Program-made: the position numbers and the translations under genes
In this document: positions 1 through 7,796 of the stretch, piece by piece
Position numbering within the stretch: the first letter of the stretch is position 1
Layout: each line of letters begins with the position of its first letter
The notes under the pieces: generated by a model
The model's input: the letters and a program-made list of their open reading frames with translations, nothing else
Databases searched by the model: none
What the model was told of the DNA's origin: nothing
Source of the DNA: JBEVEP01 sp040512755
GTDB lineage: Bacteria > Pseudomonadota > Alphaproteobacteria > Rhizobiales > Rhizobiaceae
Length of the DNA: 21,649 nt
Assembly: GCA_040512755.1 (NCBI GenBank)
Contig: JBEVEP010000304.1
Coordinates: 1-21,649 of the forward strand
Reading direction: 5' to 3'

Positions 1-44
1 CTCCCCCCTTGAGGGGGAGATGGCCGGCAGGCCAGAGGGGGGTG
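1..44. repeat. Palindromic intergenic repeat, family A (copy 1)
   Basis: A C-rich/G-rich stem (CTCCCCC near 1-7, GGGGGAG at 13-19) is followed by GATGGCCGGCAGGCCAGAGG. Two more copies, facing each other, lie at 17123-17165 and 17231-17274. It sits directly downstream of the second permease stop codon. This is the kind of short mosaic palindrome that is scattered between genes in rhizobial genomes. The copy may extend past the left edge of the window. Confidence 0.75.
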
Positions 45-68
45 AATAGACGGTTGTTCATCCCACCC

Positions 69-893
69 CTACTTGACCGCGCCGAAGGTCAGGCCGCGCA
101 CCAGCTGCTTCTGGCTGAACCAGCCCATGATCAGGATCGGCGCGATCGCCAGCGTCGAGGCCGCCGAAAGCTTCGCCCAGAACAGTCCCTGCGGACTGGA
201 GAAGGTGGCGATGAAGGCCGTCAGCGGCGCGGCGTTGGTGGTCGTCAGCTGGATGGTCCAGAACGACTCGTTCCAGGCGAGAATGATGTTCAGGAGCATC
301 GTCGAGGCAATGCCCGGCACCGCCATCGGAGTGAGTACGTATATGATCTCGTTCCACAGCGACGCTCCGTCCATCCGGGCAGCCTCGAGAATCTCACCGG
401 GAATCTCGCGGAAATAGGTGTAGAGCATCCACACCACGATCGGCAGGTCGATCAGCATCAGCATCACGGTGATGCCAATGCGCGAGTCGAGCAAGCCGGC
501 CCTCAAGAAGATGAAATAGATCGGCACCAGCACGGCTGCGGCGGGCATCATCTTCGTAGACAGCATCCACATCAGCACGTCCTTGGTCCGTTTCGTCGGC
601 GAGAACGCCATCGACCACGCAGCGGGTATGGCGATGGCCGTGCCGATCAGCGTGGCGCCGACGGCGATGATCACGGAATTCATGAAAGGCTTGAAGTAGT
701 CGCGCTGCGTCTGCACCTCGACGAAGTTCTCGAAGGTGAAGGACGGGATCAGGTTGAAGCCCGCAATCGCTTCCGACTCCGTCTTGAGCGAGGTGATGAC
801 CGTGTAGAGGATCGGAAAGAAGATCAGCAGCGCGGCAACCCAGGCAGCGACGGTCCAGCTTATCTTGGTGCGTGTCGTGACTGCGCGTGCCAT
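69..893 (-). CDS. smoG: Polyol (sorbitol/mannitol-type) ABC transporter, second permease subunit
   Basis: This is an inner-membrane permease of the MalG/SmoG/MtlG type, 274 residues, the usual length for the family. It has an N-terminal membrane segment at about residues 11-32 and further hydrophobic segments up to about residue 265. The EAA loop that contacts the ATPase is visible as EAARMDGASLWNEI near residue 170, ending in the expected G (PMAVPG). The start ATG has GAGG eight bases upstream. With the first permease (1299-2180) and the binding protein (2454-3764) it forms a leftward operon; the ATP-binding subunit is not in the window and probably lies to the left, although a repeat follows this stop codon. 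Substrate assignment to sugar alcohols rests on overall similarity to SmoEFG/MtlEFG proteins and is not proven by any single residue. An unusual 405-bp gap filled with repeats separates it from the first permease. Confidence 0.9.
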   Translation of the reverse strand: MARAVTTRTKISWTVAAWVAALLIFFPILYTVITSLKTESEAIAGFNLIPSFTFENFVEVQTQRDYFKPFMNSVIIAVGATLIGTAIAIPAAWSMAFSPTKRTKDVLMWMLSTKMMPAAAVLVPIYFIFLRAGLLDSRIGITVMLMLIDLPIVVWMLYTYFREIPGEILEAARMDGASLWNEIIYVLTPMAVPGIASTMLLNIILAWNESFWTIQLTTTNAAPLTAFIATFSSPQGLFWAKLSAASTLAIAPILIMGWFSQKQLVRGLTFGAVK

Positions 894-935
894 CGGTCAG
901 ACCTCATTGATCGGGTTGATAACTCTGCGGGCTTC

Positions 936-1048
936 CACCTCATCCGGCCCTTCGGACCAGCTTCCGCCCGCTGGGGAGAGCAACACCCTCCCTTCTCCCC
1001 ATGTGGGAGAAGGTGGATCGGCGCGCAGCGCCGAGACGGATGAGGGGT
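936..1048. repeat. Palindromic intergenic repeat, family B (copy 1), inside the polyol operon
   Basis: The outer inverted repeats are CCTCATCCG (938-946) and CGGATGAGG (1037-1045). Inside is a hairpin with 9-bp perfect arms, CCTTCTCCC (991-999) and GGGAGAAGG (1005-1013). The same building blocks recur at 1131-1186 and, in variant form, at 13850-14092. It lies in the spacer between the two permease genes and is resembled by RIME-like mosaic elements of rhizobia. An apparent reading frame running through it on the minus strand is an artefact of the repeat. Confidence 0.8.
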
Positions 1049-1130
1049 GTTGGCCGGAGCGGAGCGTAGCCGAAAGGACTGTGAGATTAATAGGTTGTAC
1101 CAAGCTCTGATGTGTCGCGTTTCTTCCAGC

Positions 1131-1264
1131 ACCCCTCATCCGACCTCGCCTTCGGCTCGGCCACCTTCTCCCACAAGGGGAGAAGGGGAAAAGTTGCGCG
1201 TTCGCGCCTTTCCTCCACCCCTTTAGGGGGGAAGGTGTCGAGGGCGTAGCCCGAGACGGAAAGG
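1131..1264. repeat. Palindromic intergenic repeat, family B (copy 2) plus an adjacent related hairpin
   Basis: CCTCATCCG at 1134-1142 is followed by a hairpin with arms CCTTCTCCC (1164-1172) and GGGAGAAGG (1178-1186), identical to the arms of the copy at 991-1013. A second module follows, bounded by CCTTTCC (1207-1213) and GGAAAGG (1258-1264). Together with the copy at 936-1048 it fills most of the 405-bp spacer between the two permease genes. No gene is visible in this spacer. Confidence 0.8.
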
Positions 1265-1298
1265 GGGAAATTCGATCTGCTCGCAACATCGCCTTCCC

Positions 1299-2180
1299 CT
1301 ACCTGTCCAAATTCTTGCCGACGGCGCGCATCAGGAAAAATGCGACGATGTTGGCGAGGATAACGGCGATCACGCCGCCGGCCGCTGCCCCGCCCGCGTC
1401 GAATGACAGCCGTGCGGTCTTGTAAATCAGGAATAGCAGATTGGTCGAAGCGTAGCCGGGCCCGCCATTGGTGGTGACCAGGATCTCCGCATAGACGCCG
1501 AGCAGGAAGATCGTCTGGATCAGGATCACCACGGTGATGGCGCGCGAAAGGTGCGGCAGGATCAGGTAGCGGAACTGGCTGAGGAAGCTGGCGCCGTCCA
1601 TCTCCGCCGCCTCCTTCTGCTCGATGTCGAGCGACTGGAGCGCCGTAAACAGGATCAGCGTCGCGAAAGGCAGCCACTGCCAGGCGACGATCAGGATGAT
1701 CGAGAACAGCGGCCACTGTGCGAACCAGTCGACCGGCTGCATTCCAAAGAAGCGGGCAATGTCGGCAAAGACGCCGTAGCCCGGATGCATGATCATGTTC
1801 TTCCACACGAGTGCCGCCACCGGCGGCATGACGAAGAAGGGGGAGATGACGAGGATGCGCACGATGCCCTGGCCGAAGATCGGCTGGTCGAGCAGCAGCG
1901 AGAGCGCGATGCCGCCGATGACAGTGATGATCAGCACGCCGACGACCAGCCTGAGCGTGTTCCAGATCGACTGCCAGAAGGCAGGGTCGGTATAGAAATA
2001 TTTGTAATTGAACCAGCCGGCGAAGGTGTCCTGCCCGGGCAAAGGCGGTGTTAACAGGTTGAAGTTCTGGAACGAGAACCATAGCGTCATGGTCAGCGGC
2101 ACGACCATCCAGATCAGGAGGAGGACGACCGCCGGCGCAACCATGAAGCGGGCGAGCGTACGAGTTTGCCGAGTAGCCAT
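1299..2180 (-). CDS. smoF: Polyol (sorbitol/mannitol-type) ABC transporter, first permease subunit
   Basis: This is an inner-membrane permease of the MalF/SmoF/MtlF type, 293 residues. A hydrophobic segment begins at about residue 10 (FMVAPAVVLLLIWMVVPL), and five or so further segments follow. The EAA loop reads EAAEMDGASFLSQF near residue 190. I chose the ATG at 2180 because GAGG lies eight bases upstream and because the 86 residues that an upstream start would add are arginine-rich and unlike the family. It lies 273 bp downstream of the binding-protein gene in the same direction and is separated from it by a strong hairpin. It pairs with the second permease (69-893) to form the membrane channel. 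Sugar-alcohol specificity is inferred from overall family resemblance. Confidence 0.92.
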   Translation of the reverse strand: MATRQTRTLARFMVAPAVVLLLIWMVVPLTMTLWFSFQNFNLLTPPLPGQDTFAGWFNYKYFYTDPAFWQSIWNTLRLVVGVLIITVIGGIALSLLLDQPIFGQGIVRILVISPFFVMPPVAALVWKNMIMHPGYGVFADIARFFGMQPVDWFAQWPLFSIILIVAWQWLPFATLILFTALQSLDIEQKEAAEMDGASFLSQFRYLILPHLSRAITVVILIQTIFLLGVYAEILVTTNGGPGYASTNLLFLIYKTARLSFDAGGAAAGGVIAVILANIVAFFLMRAVGKNLDR

Positions 2181-2202
2181 GCTCTTGTCCTCGATTCGAA
2201 CG

Positions 2203-2217
2203 AACGATCCGATCGTT
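2203..2217. promoter_or_regulatory. 15-bp perfect palindrome in the permease leader
   Basis: AACGATC-C-GATCGTT is a perfect inverted repeat 23 bp upstream of the first permease start codon. It could be a protein-binding site or a small RNA hairpin near the ribosome binding site. No specific regulator can be named from the sequence, and chance is possible. Confidence 0.3.
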
Positions 2218-2404
2218 GCGCTTCCTTCAGGCCGGATGCGCGAGGCTGACAATCCTTCTGTCTTCCGTGCAGGCGATGAGGAGCCTTGGTAACCGCAGCA
2301 CCTCACGGCCCGCATTGGCTCCCTGTCTTCCCGGTAGGCCCGGCGTGGACGCCAGATCGGCGATCTCCGCACCGTGAGACGGAACCGTCTTCGTGCCCAG
2401 CCCG

Positions 2405-2436
2405 AAAAGAGGCCGCCCGAGAGGGATCGGGCGGCC
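2405..2436 (-). terminator. Intra-operon hairpin with U-rich tail after the binding-protein gene
   Basis: Read on the minus strand, GGCCGCCCGA and TCGGGCGGCC form a perfect 10-bp stem around a 6-base loop (2411-2436), followed directly by TCTTTT (2405-2410). It begins 17 bp beyond the stop codon of the binding protein. The form fits a Rho-independent terminator or a 3' stabilising hairpin. In ABC operons such hairpins commonly allow the binding protein to be made in excess over the permeases, and partial read-through would supply the permeases here. Confidence 0.7.
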
Positions 2437-2453
2437 AAGGCCCGGGAGGAGCC

Positions 2454-3764
<1,311 letters not shown>

Positions 3765-3784
3765 CGAAGTCCTCCCTAACCAAA

Positions 3785-3838
3785 GTGAGCATTTGTCTTT
3801 GGTGTGAGCAATTCTTCACCAGATGGCGATTGAGTCAA
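3785..3838 (-). promoter_or_regulatory. Polyol operon promoter with SorC-type operator
   Basis: GTGAGCAATTCTTCAC (3804-3819) is an imperfect palindrome, preceded by a second GTGAGCA half-site at 3785-3791, 19 bp away. On the minus strand TTGACT (3833-3838) could be a -35 element; the -10 position 17 bp further on (3810-3815) is a poor match and falls inside the palindrome. The core agrees at 13 of 16 positions with the palindrome core at 19311-19326 in front of the SorC gene. An operator lying on the -10 region would suit repression relieved by a phosphorylated or free polyol, but SorC proteins can also activate. Confidence 0.65.
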
Positions 3839-4151
3839 GAGACAATCGTTGCTGCAATGCAGCACAAATGCCCACGTGAATGGGCTAGAAGGCGTGCCGC
3901 TGTGTTGAAAAGCCTTTGCCCGCGATCTCACCTCAATCGTCACCCGTTTGCGCGCGATGCGGCGGCAACCGCGAGCGGTCGGTGTCGCTTTGGACAAATT
4001 CTCAGTCGAGGGTGCCGGACTCTGCTGGTCAAGTTATTGGTTTCATGGGATGTTTTTCCCACCGAAAGGTGCGTGGCGCGAAATCTGTCCACGCCCACGC
4101 GAATCGCTGTCCTGAATTCGCCGACGGAGGCGCCAGGCTGGAAGCCGCGCT
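3839..4151. other. Intergenic stretch upstream of the polyol operon, no clear gene
   Basis: No convincing gene is seen. Open frames run through on both strands but lack ribosome binding sites and have no recognisable protein character. A perfect 15-bp palindrome, TGCTGCA-A-TGCAGCA, lies at 3850-3864, just upstream of the putative polyol -35 element, and could be a second regulator site. Confidence 0.5.
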
Positions 4152-4247
4152 TCAGAAGTCGCTTCGCCTTCCCCGTTGCGCCAGCAGCAATATTAGCAAG
4201 GCATAGAATGCCGATCCCGCTATGATAAAGATAGTGCGCCACGCCAT
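4152..4247 (-). CDS. Possible 31-residue membrane peptide
   Basis: An ATG at 4247 opens a 31-codon frame whose product has a short polar start (MAWR), one strongly hydrophobic stretch (IFIIAGSAFYALLILLLA) and a basic tail (QRGRRSDF), the layout of a single-pass small membrane protein with the tail in the cytoplasm. It is not recognised. There is no good ribosome binding site, and the start lies only 15 bp from the divergently oriented FGE start, so its promoter would have to lie inside that gene. It could easily be chance; it is listed because the hydrophobic profile is unusually clean. Confidence 0.2.
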   Translation of the reverse strand: MAWRTIFIIAGSAFYALLILLLAQRGRRSDF

Positions 4248-4262
4248 GTTCAGGATCACGCG

Positions 4263-5237
4263 ATGTCCGACAGCACCATTTTCAAAGAGAGTGACACCGC
4301 TGAAAACGAGCCGCCTTTTCCCGGAATGGTCTGGATTCCCGGCGGCACCTTCCTGATGGGTTCGGACGGTCACTATCCGGAAGAAGCGCCGGCGCACCGC
4401 GTCTCGGTCGACGGCTTCTGGATGGAAACATTCACCGTCACCAACCGCGACTTCGAGCGTTTTGTTGCGGCGACCGGCTACGTCACGCTGGCCGAGAAGC
4501 CGGTCGATCCGGCCGATTATCCCGGCGCATTGCCCGATCAGCTTTCCCCATCCTCGACGATGTTCAAGAAGCCGGCTGGCCCCGTCGATCTCGGCAACCA
4601 TTACAATTGGTGGGTCTATGTTCGCGGCGCCAACTGGCGCCATCCGCGCGGTCCGGCGAGCACGATCAAGAAGCTGGCCGACCATCCTGTCGTGCATGTG
4701 GCCTATGAGGATGCGGCGGCCTATGCCGAGTGGGCTGGCAAGGAACTGCCGACCGAGGCCGAATGGGAATTCGCGGCGCGCGGCGGCCTCGACGGCGCAG
4801 AATATGTCTGGGGCGACGAGCTCACGCCGGACGGCAAGCACATGGCGAACACCTGGCAAGGCGACTTCCCCTACAGGAACAGCCTCGCGGACGGCTTCGA
4901 ATATACGGCCCCGGTCGGCTCCTTTCCCGCCAATGGCTATGGTCTGCACGATATGGCCGGTAATGTCTGGCAATGGACATCGGACTGGTACCTGGACCAC
5001 GCGGCGATCGACAGCCCGTGCTGCACGGCTGTCAACCCGCGCGGCGGCGCTCGCGAAACAAGCTATGACACGCGAGAGGCGGAGCTGAAGATCCCGCGCA
5101 AGGTCACCAAGGGCGGCTCCCATCTTTGCGCGCCCAACTACTGCCGGCGCTACCGGCCAGCGGCGCGAATGGCGCAGCCCGTGGACACGTCGATCTCCCA
5201 TCTCGGCTTCCGCTGCATCGTGCGGAAGCCGGGATAA
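4263..5237 (+). CDS. Formylglycine-generating enzyme (SUMF1/FGE family sulfatase activator)
   Basis: The enzyme would act in the cytoplasm and oxidise the active-site cysteine of sulfatases to formylglycine, using oxygen and copper. It has 324 residues and the FGE-sulfatase fold signatures: an N-terminal GMVWIPGGTFLMGS, a central LPTEAEWEFAARGG, then GNVWQWTSDWY, and a C-terminal SHLGFRC. The two copper-binding, catalytic cysteines of true FGEs are present as C289 and C294 in SHLCAPNYCRRYRP (C-x4-C, matching C336 and C341 of human FGE), which sets it apart from non-catalytic family members. An AGGA ribosome binding site precedes the ATG. The arylsulfatase (5252-6832) faces it with only 14 bp between stop codons and is the obvious substrate, matured before export. 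Confidence 0.93.
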   Translation: MSDSTIFKESDTAENEPPFPGMVWIPGGTFLMGSDGHYPEEAPAHRVSVDGFWMETFTVTNRDFERFVAATGYVTLAEKPVDPADYPGALPDQLSPSSTMFKKPAGPVDLGNHYNWWVYVRGANWRHPRGPASTIKKLADHPVVHVAYEDAAAYAEWAGKELPTEAEWEFAARGGLDGAEYVWGDELTPDGKHMANTWQGDFPYRNSLADGFEYTAPVGSFPANGYGLHDMAGNVWQWTSDWYLDHAAIDSPCCTAVNPRGGARETSYDTREAELKIPRKVTKGGSHLCAPNYCRRYRPAARMAQPVDTSISHLGFRCIVRKPG

Positions 5238-5251
5238 GATAGCACCGGCCC

Positions 5252-6832
5252 TCAGTTCGCCTTGGCCGGGGTTTCGTCGAGTGACCGCATTAGCGCCTCC
5301 ACCATCTGGTCCACGCTGAAGCTCGCCGGCCGCTGGCTGGGCGGAAACTCCCTGAAGGTCTCGAGGAACGGAGCCACCCGCCAGACGCCGTACTGGATCA
5401 GATACGCGTTACGCGCCAACCAGTCATAGTATTGGTCAGAGACGATGTCGGCACGTTCGTAGGGGTCCATGCGCAAGTTGAAGACTTTCGGTGCGCGCAA
5501 GCAGGTGAACGGATTCGCCCAGACCTGAAAGCCGCCTGGCTCACGCTGCTCGCAGAAGACGATCTTCCAGTTGTTGTAACGATAGGCGACGAGATCGCCA
5601 TCGTCGTTGAAATAGTAAAAGTCGCTGCGTGCGGATTTCGGCGCCTGTCCCGTCAGATAGGGAAGCTGGTTGTAACCGTCGAGACGCACCTTGAACTGCT
5701 TGCCGCCCACGTCGGCGCCCTTCAGCAGCCGGTCCCTGATGTCGGTGTCGCCGGCTGCGGCGAGCAAGGTCGGGAACCAGTCCAGTCCCGAAATCATCTC
5801 GTTGGATACTTCGCCAGCCTTGATCTTGCCGGGCCAGCGGACGAATGCCGGCACACGGAAAGCACCTTCCCAGTTGGTGTCTTTCTCGCTTCGGAACGAG
5901 GTGGTTGCCGCGTCGGGCCATGACCATTGGTTCGGGCCATTGTCCGTCGTGTAAACGACGATCGTGTTGTCCGCGATGCCCATGTCGTCGATGGCTTTCA
6001 GGAGCTTTCCGACATCGCCGTCATGCTCGATCATGCCATCCGCATAGTCGTTGCCCGCCATGCCGCTTTGCCCCTTCATCGACTCCCGGACATGCGTGAA
6101 GGCGTGCATCCGGGTCGTGTTCATCCAGGTGAAGAATGGCTTGCCAGCTTCGTGCTGACGCTTCATGAAGTCGATCGCTGCATTGGTCGTCTCGTCGTCG
6201 ACCGTCTCCATGCGCTTGCGATTGAGCGGCCCCGTGTCCTCGATCTTGCCATCGGCCGACGCCTTGAGGACGCCACGCGGCGAACTGGTCCTGACGAATT
6301 CTGCGTCGTCCTTGGGATAGTAAGGGCCTTCCGGCTCCTCCTCGGCGTTCAGGTGATAGAGGTTGCCTAAAAACTCGTCGAAGCCGTGATTGATCGGCAG
6401 GTATTCGTCACGGTCGCCGAGATGGTTCTTGCCGAACTGTCCGGTTGCGTACCCCAGCGGCTTCAGCGCCTGCGCAATCGTTATGTCGCGATCCTGCAGG
6501 CCGACCTGGGCGCCCGGTATGCCCACCTTGCACAGGCCCGTGCGCAGGCACGTCTGACCCGTGATGAATGTCGAGCGGCCGGCCGTGCAGCTGTTCTCAG
6601 CGTAGTAGTCCGTGAACATCATGCCTTCCTTGGCGAGCCGGTCGATATTCGGCGTGCGATAGCCCACCACGCCGAAGCTGTAGGCGGAGATGTTCGTCTG
6701 GCCGACGTCATCGCCGAAGATGACGAGGATGTTCGGCTTCTGCGCCGCCTCCTGCGCGAAGGACGCAGTCCCCATTGCGAAGGTGCCGACTGTGGCAAGA
6801 GCGAGCGCTCTTAACTTGAACCAAGTACGCAT
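5252..6832 (-). CDS. Periplasmic arylsulfatase, formylglycine-dependent
   Basis: This is a type I sulfatase of 526 residues that hydrolyses a sulfate ester. Residues 1-26 are a signal peptide ending ASFAQ. The calcium-binding acidic pair is D41/D42 in FGDDVG. The maturation motif is C82-T-A-G-R86, with alanine in place of the more common proline of C-x-P-x-R; CxAxR forms are known FGE substrates. K135 and H137 in GKNHLG and the D/N pair in YTTDNGPN supply the remaining active-site residues. The start ATG has AGGAG upstream on the minus strand. The FGE next door should convert C82 to formylglycine. The natural substrate is not apparent, and no sulfate transporter or sulfated-sugar enzymes flank it. 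The C-terminal third (DPYERADIV) is as in other bacterial arylsulfatases. Confidence 0.92.
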   Translation of the reverse strand: MRTWFKLRALALATVGTFAMGTASFAQEAAQKPNILVIFGDDVGQTNISAYSFGVVGYRTPNIDRLAKEGMMFTDYYAENSCTAGRSTFITGQTCLRTGLCKVGIPGAQVGLQDRDITIAQALKPLGYATGQFGKNHLGDRDEYLPINHGFDEFLGNLYHLNAEEEPEGPYYPKDDAEFVRTSSPRGVLKASADGKIEDTGPLNRKRMETVDDETTNAAIDFMKRQHEAGKPFFTWMNTTRMHAFTHVRESMKGQSGMAGNDYADGMIEHDGDVGKLLKAIDDMGIADNTIVVYTTDNGPNQWSWPDAATTSFRSEKDTNWEGAFRVPAFVRWPGKIKAGEVSNEMISGLDWFPTLLAAAGDTDIRDRLLKGADVGGKQFKVRLDGYNQLPYLTGQAPKSARSDFYYFNDDGDLVAYRYNNWKIVFCEQREPGGFQVWANPFTCLRAPKVFNLRMDPYERADIVSDQYYDWLARNAYLIQYGVWRVAPFLETFREFPPSQRPASFSVDQMVEALMRSLDETPAKAN

Positions 6833-7110
6833 AGAGAGTCTCCTGATCAGAGCGCGTTTCTTGCGCGGTTGAGACCTGCCGAAATGTTCTTCAAAGGTAT
6901 CCTTCCCAGCCTGCCAAATTTATGCCTCCGGCCAAAGTGCCAGATTAGCCGTTACTGTAACAAAGCCGTGTGCCAGCGGGTGTGTGCGCTGCCTGCCGCT
7001 CGCTCCACCCTGTTCAGCGGTTTCGCGTCAATTTTTTTGTTGAATTGTCGGAACGACCCGCTGCCTGACGTCTTCCATTTATGACGCGGCCGCGCCGAAG
7101 GAGAGTGGAC

Positions 7111-7770
7111 ATGAGAAAGATCATCGTAGCTGCGTTTGCAAGCCTTGACGGCGTGATGCAGGCGCCGGGCGGCCCGCAGGAGGACCCTGTCGGCGGCTTC
7201 AACTATGGCGGCTGGGCCTTTCCATATTTCGACGAGTCGATGAACGAGGCGGTCGGCGACATGTTCGCCAAGCCGTTCGATCTTCTGCTCGGGCGCAAGA
7301 CCTACGACATCTTTGCAGCGCATTGGCCCTATGTCAGTCCCGACGATCCGATCGGCCCGCTGTTCGACAGGATCAACAAGTATGTCGCGACCCGCAACCC
7401 GAACATGAAGCTCACCTGGCAGAACAGTCATGCGATAGGTCCCGATGCCATAGCCGCTGTCCGGAAGCTGAAGGGCGAGACGGGACCGGATCTCCTGACC
7501 CAGGGCTCGACCGATTTCCTGAAGTCTCTTATGGCAAGCGACCTTGTCGACGAGATCAACATTTCGTTCTTCCCGCTTGTACTCGGGAAAGGAAAGAAGC
7601 TGTTCGGCGAAGCCGCCTTCCCGCACACACTGAAACTGGTCAGTTCGAAAGTTTCGGGCTCTGGAGTCACCGTCAACAGATACGCCCGCGCCGGCGACAT
7701 CGTGACCGGCTCGTTCGAGTTCGAGCAGCCGACCGAGGCGGAGTTGGAGCGGCGGCGGAACCTGACCTGA
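7111..7770 (+). CDS. Dihydrofolate reductase/RibD C-terminal-like reductase
   Basis: This is a 219-residue cytoplasmic protein of the RibD C-terminal (DHFR-like) superfamily, similar to the YyaP/YwjB group. It begins MRKIIVAAFASLDGVMQ, the usual first strand and loop of these proteins, and has LLLGRKTYDIFAAHWP (about residues 57-72), the NADPH-side turn around LLTQGSTDFLKSLM, and the INISFFPLVLGKGKKLF segment typical of the family. I chose the ATG at 7111 because AAGGAG lies seven bases upstream; an earlier ATG at 7081 has none. These proteins bind NADPH, but their substrates are usually unknown, and folate reduction should not be assumed. It stands alone, diverging from the sulfatase and converging on the DUF1254 gene with 26 bp between stop codons. 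Confidence 0.9.
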   Translation: MRKIIVAAFASLDGVMQAPGGPQEDPVGGFNYGGWAFPYFDESMNEAVGDMFAKPFDLLLGRKTYDIFAAHWPYVSPDDPIGPLFDRINKYVATRNPNMKLTWQNSHAIGPDAIAAVRKLKGETGPDLLTQGSTDFLKSLMASDLVDEINISFFPLVLGKGKKLFGEAAFPHTLKLVSSKVSGSGVTVNRYARAGDIVTGSFEFEQPTEAELERRRNLT

Positions 7771-7796
7771 CGGTTGCTTTCAAGGGCGGCTCGTCT

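Noticed and set aside
9..1043. Long plus-strand frame over the permease gene
   Set aside because: It is an Arg/His/Gly-rich antisense shadow of the permease and runs into repeats; the minus strand shows a clear transporter protein.
897..1289. Minus-strand frame between the permeases
   Set aside because: It is built from palindromic repeat copies (FPFSPCGRRW-like translations recur in all frames of such repeats).
4152..5201. 349-codon minus-strand frame over the FGE gene
   Set aside because: It is antisense to a gene with intact catalytic motifs; only the last 31 codons, outside the FGE gene, are kept as a weak candidate.
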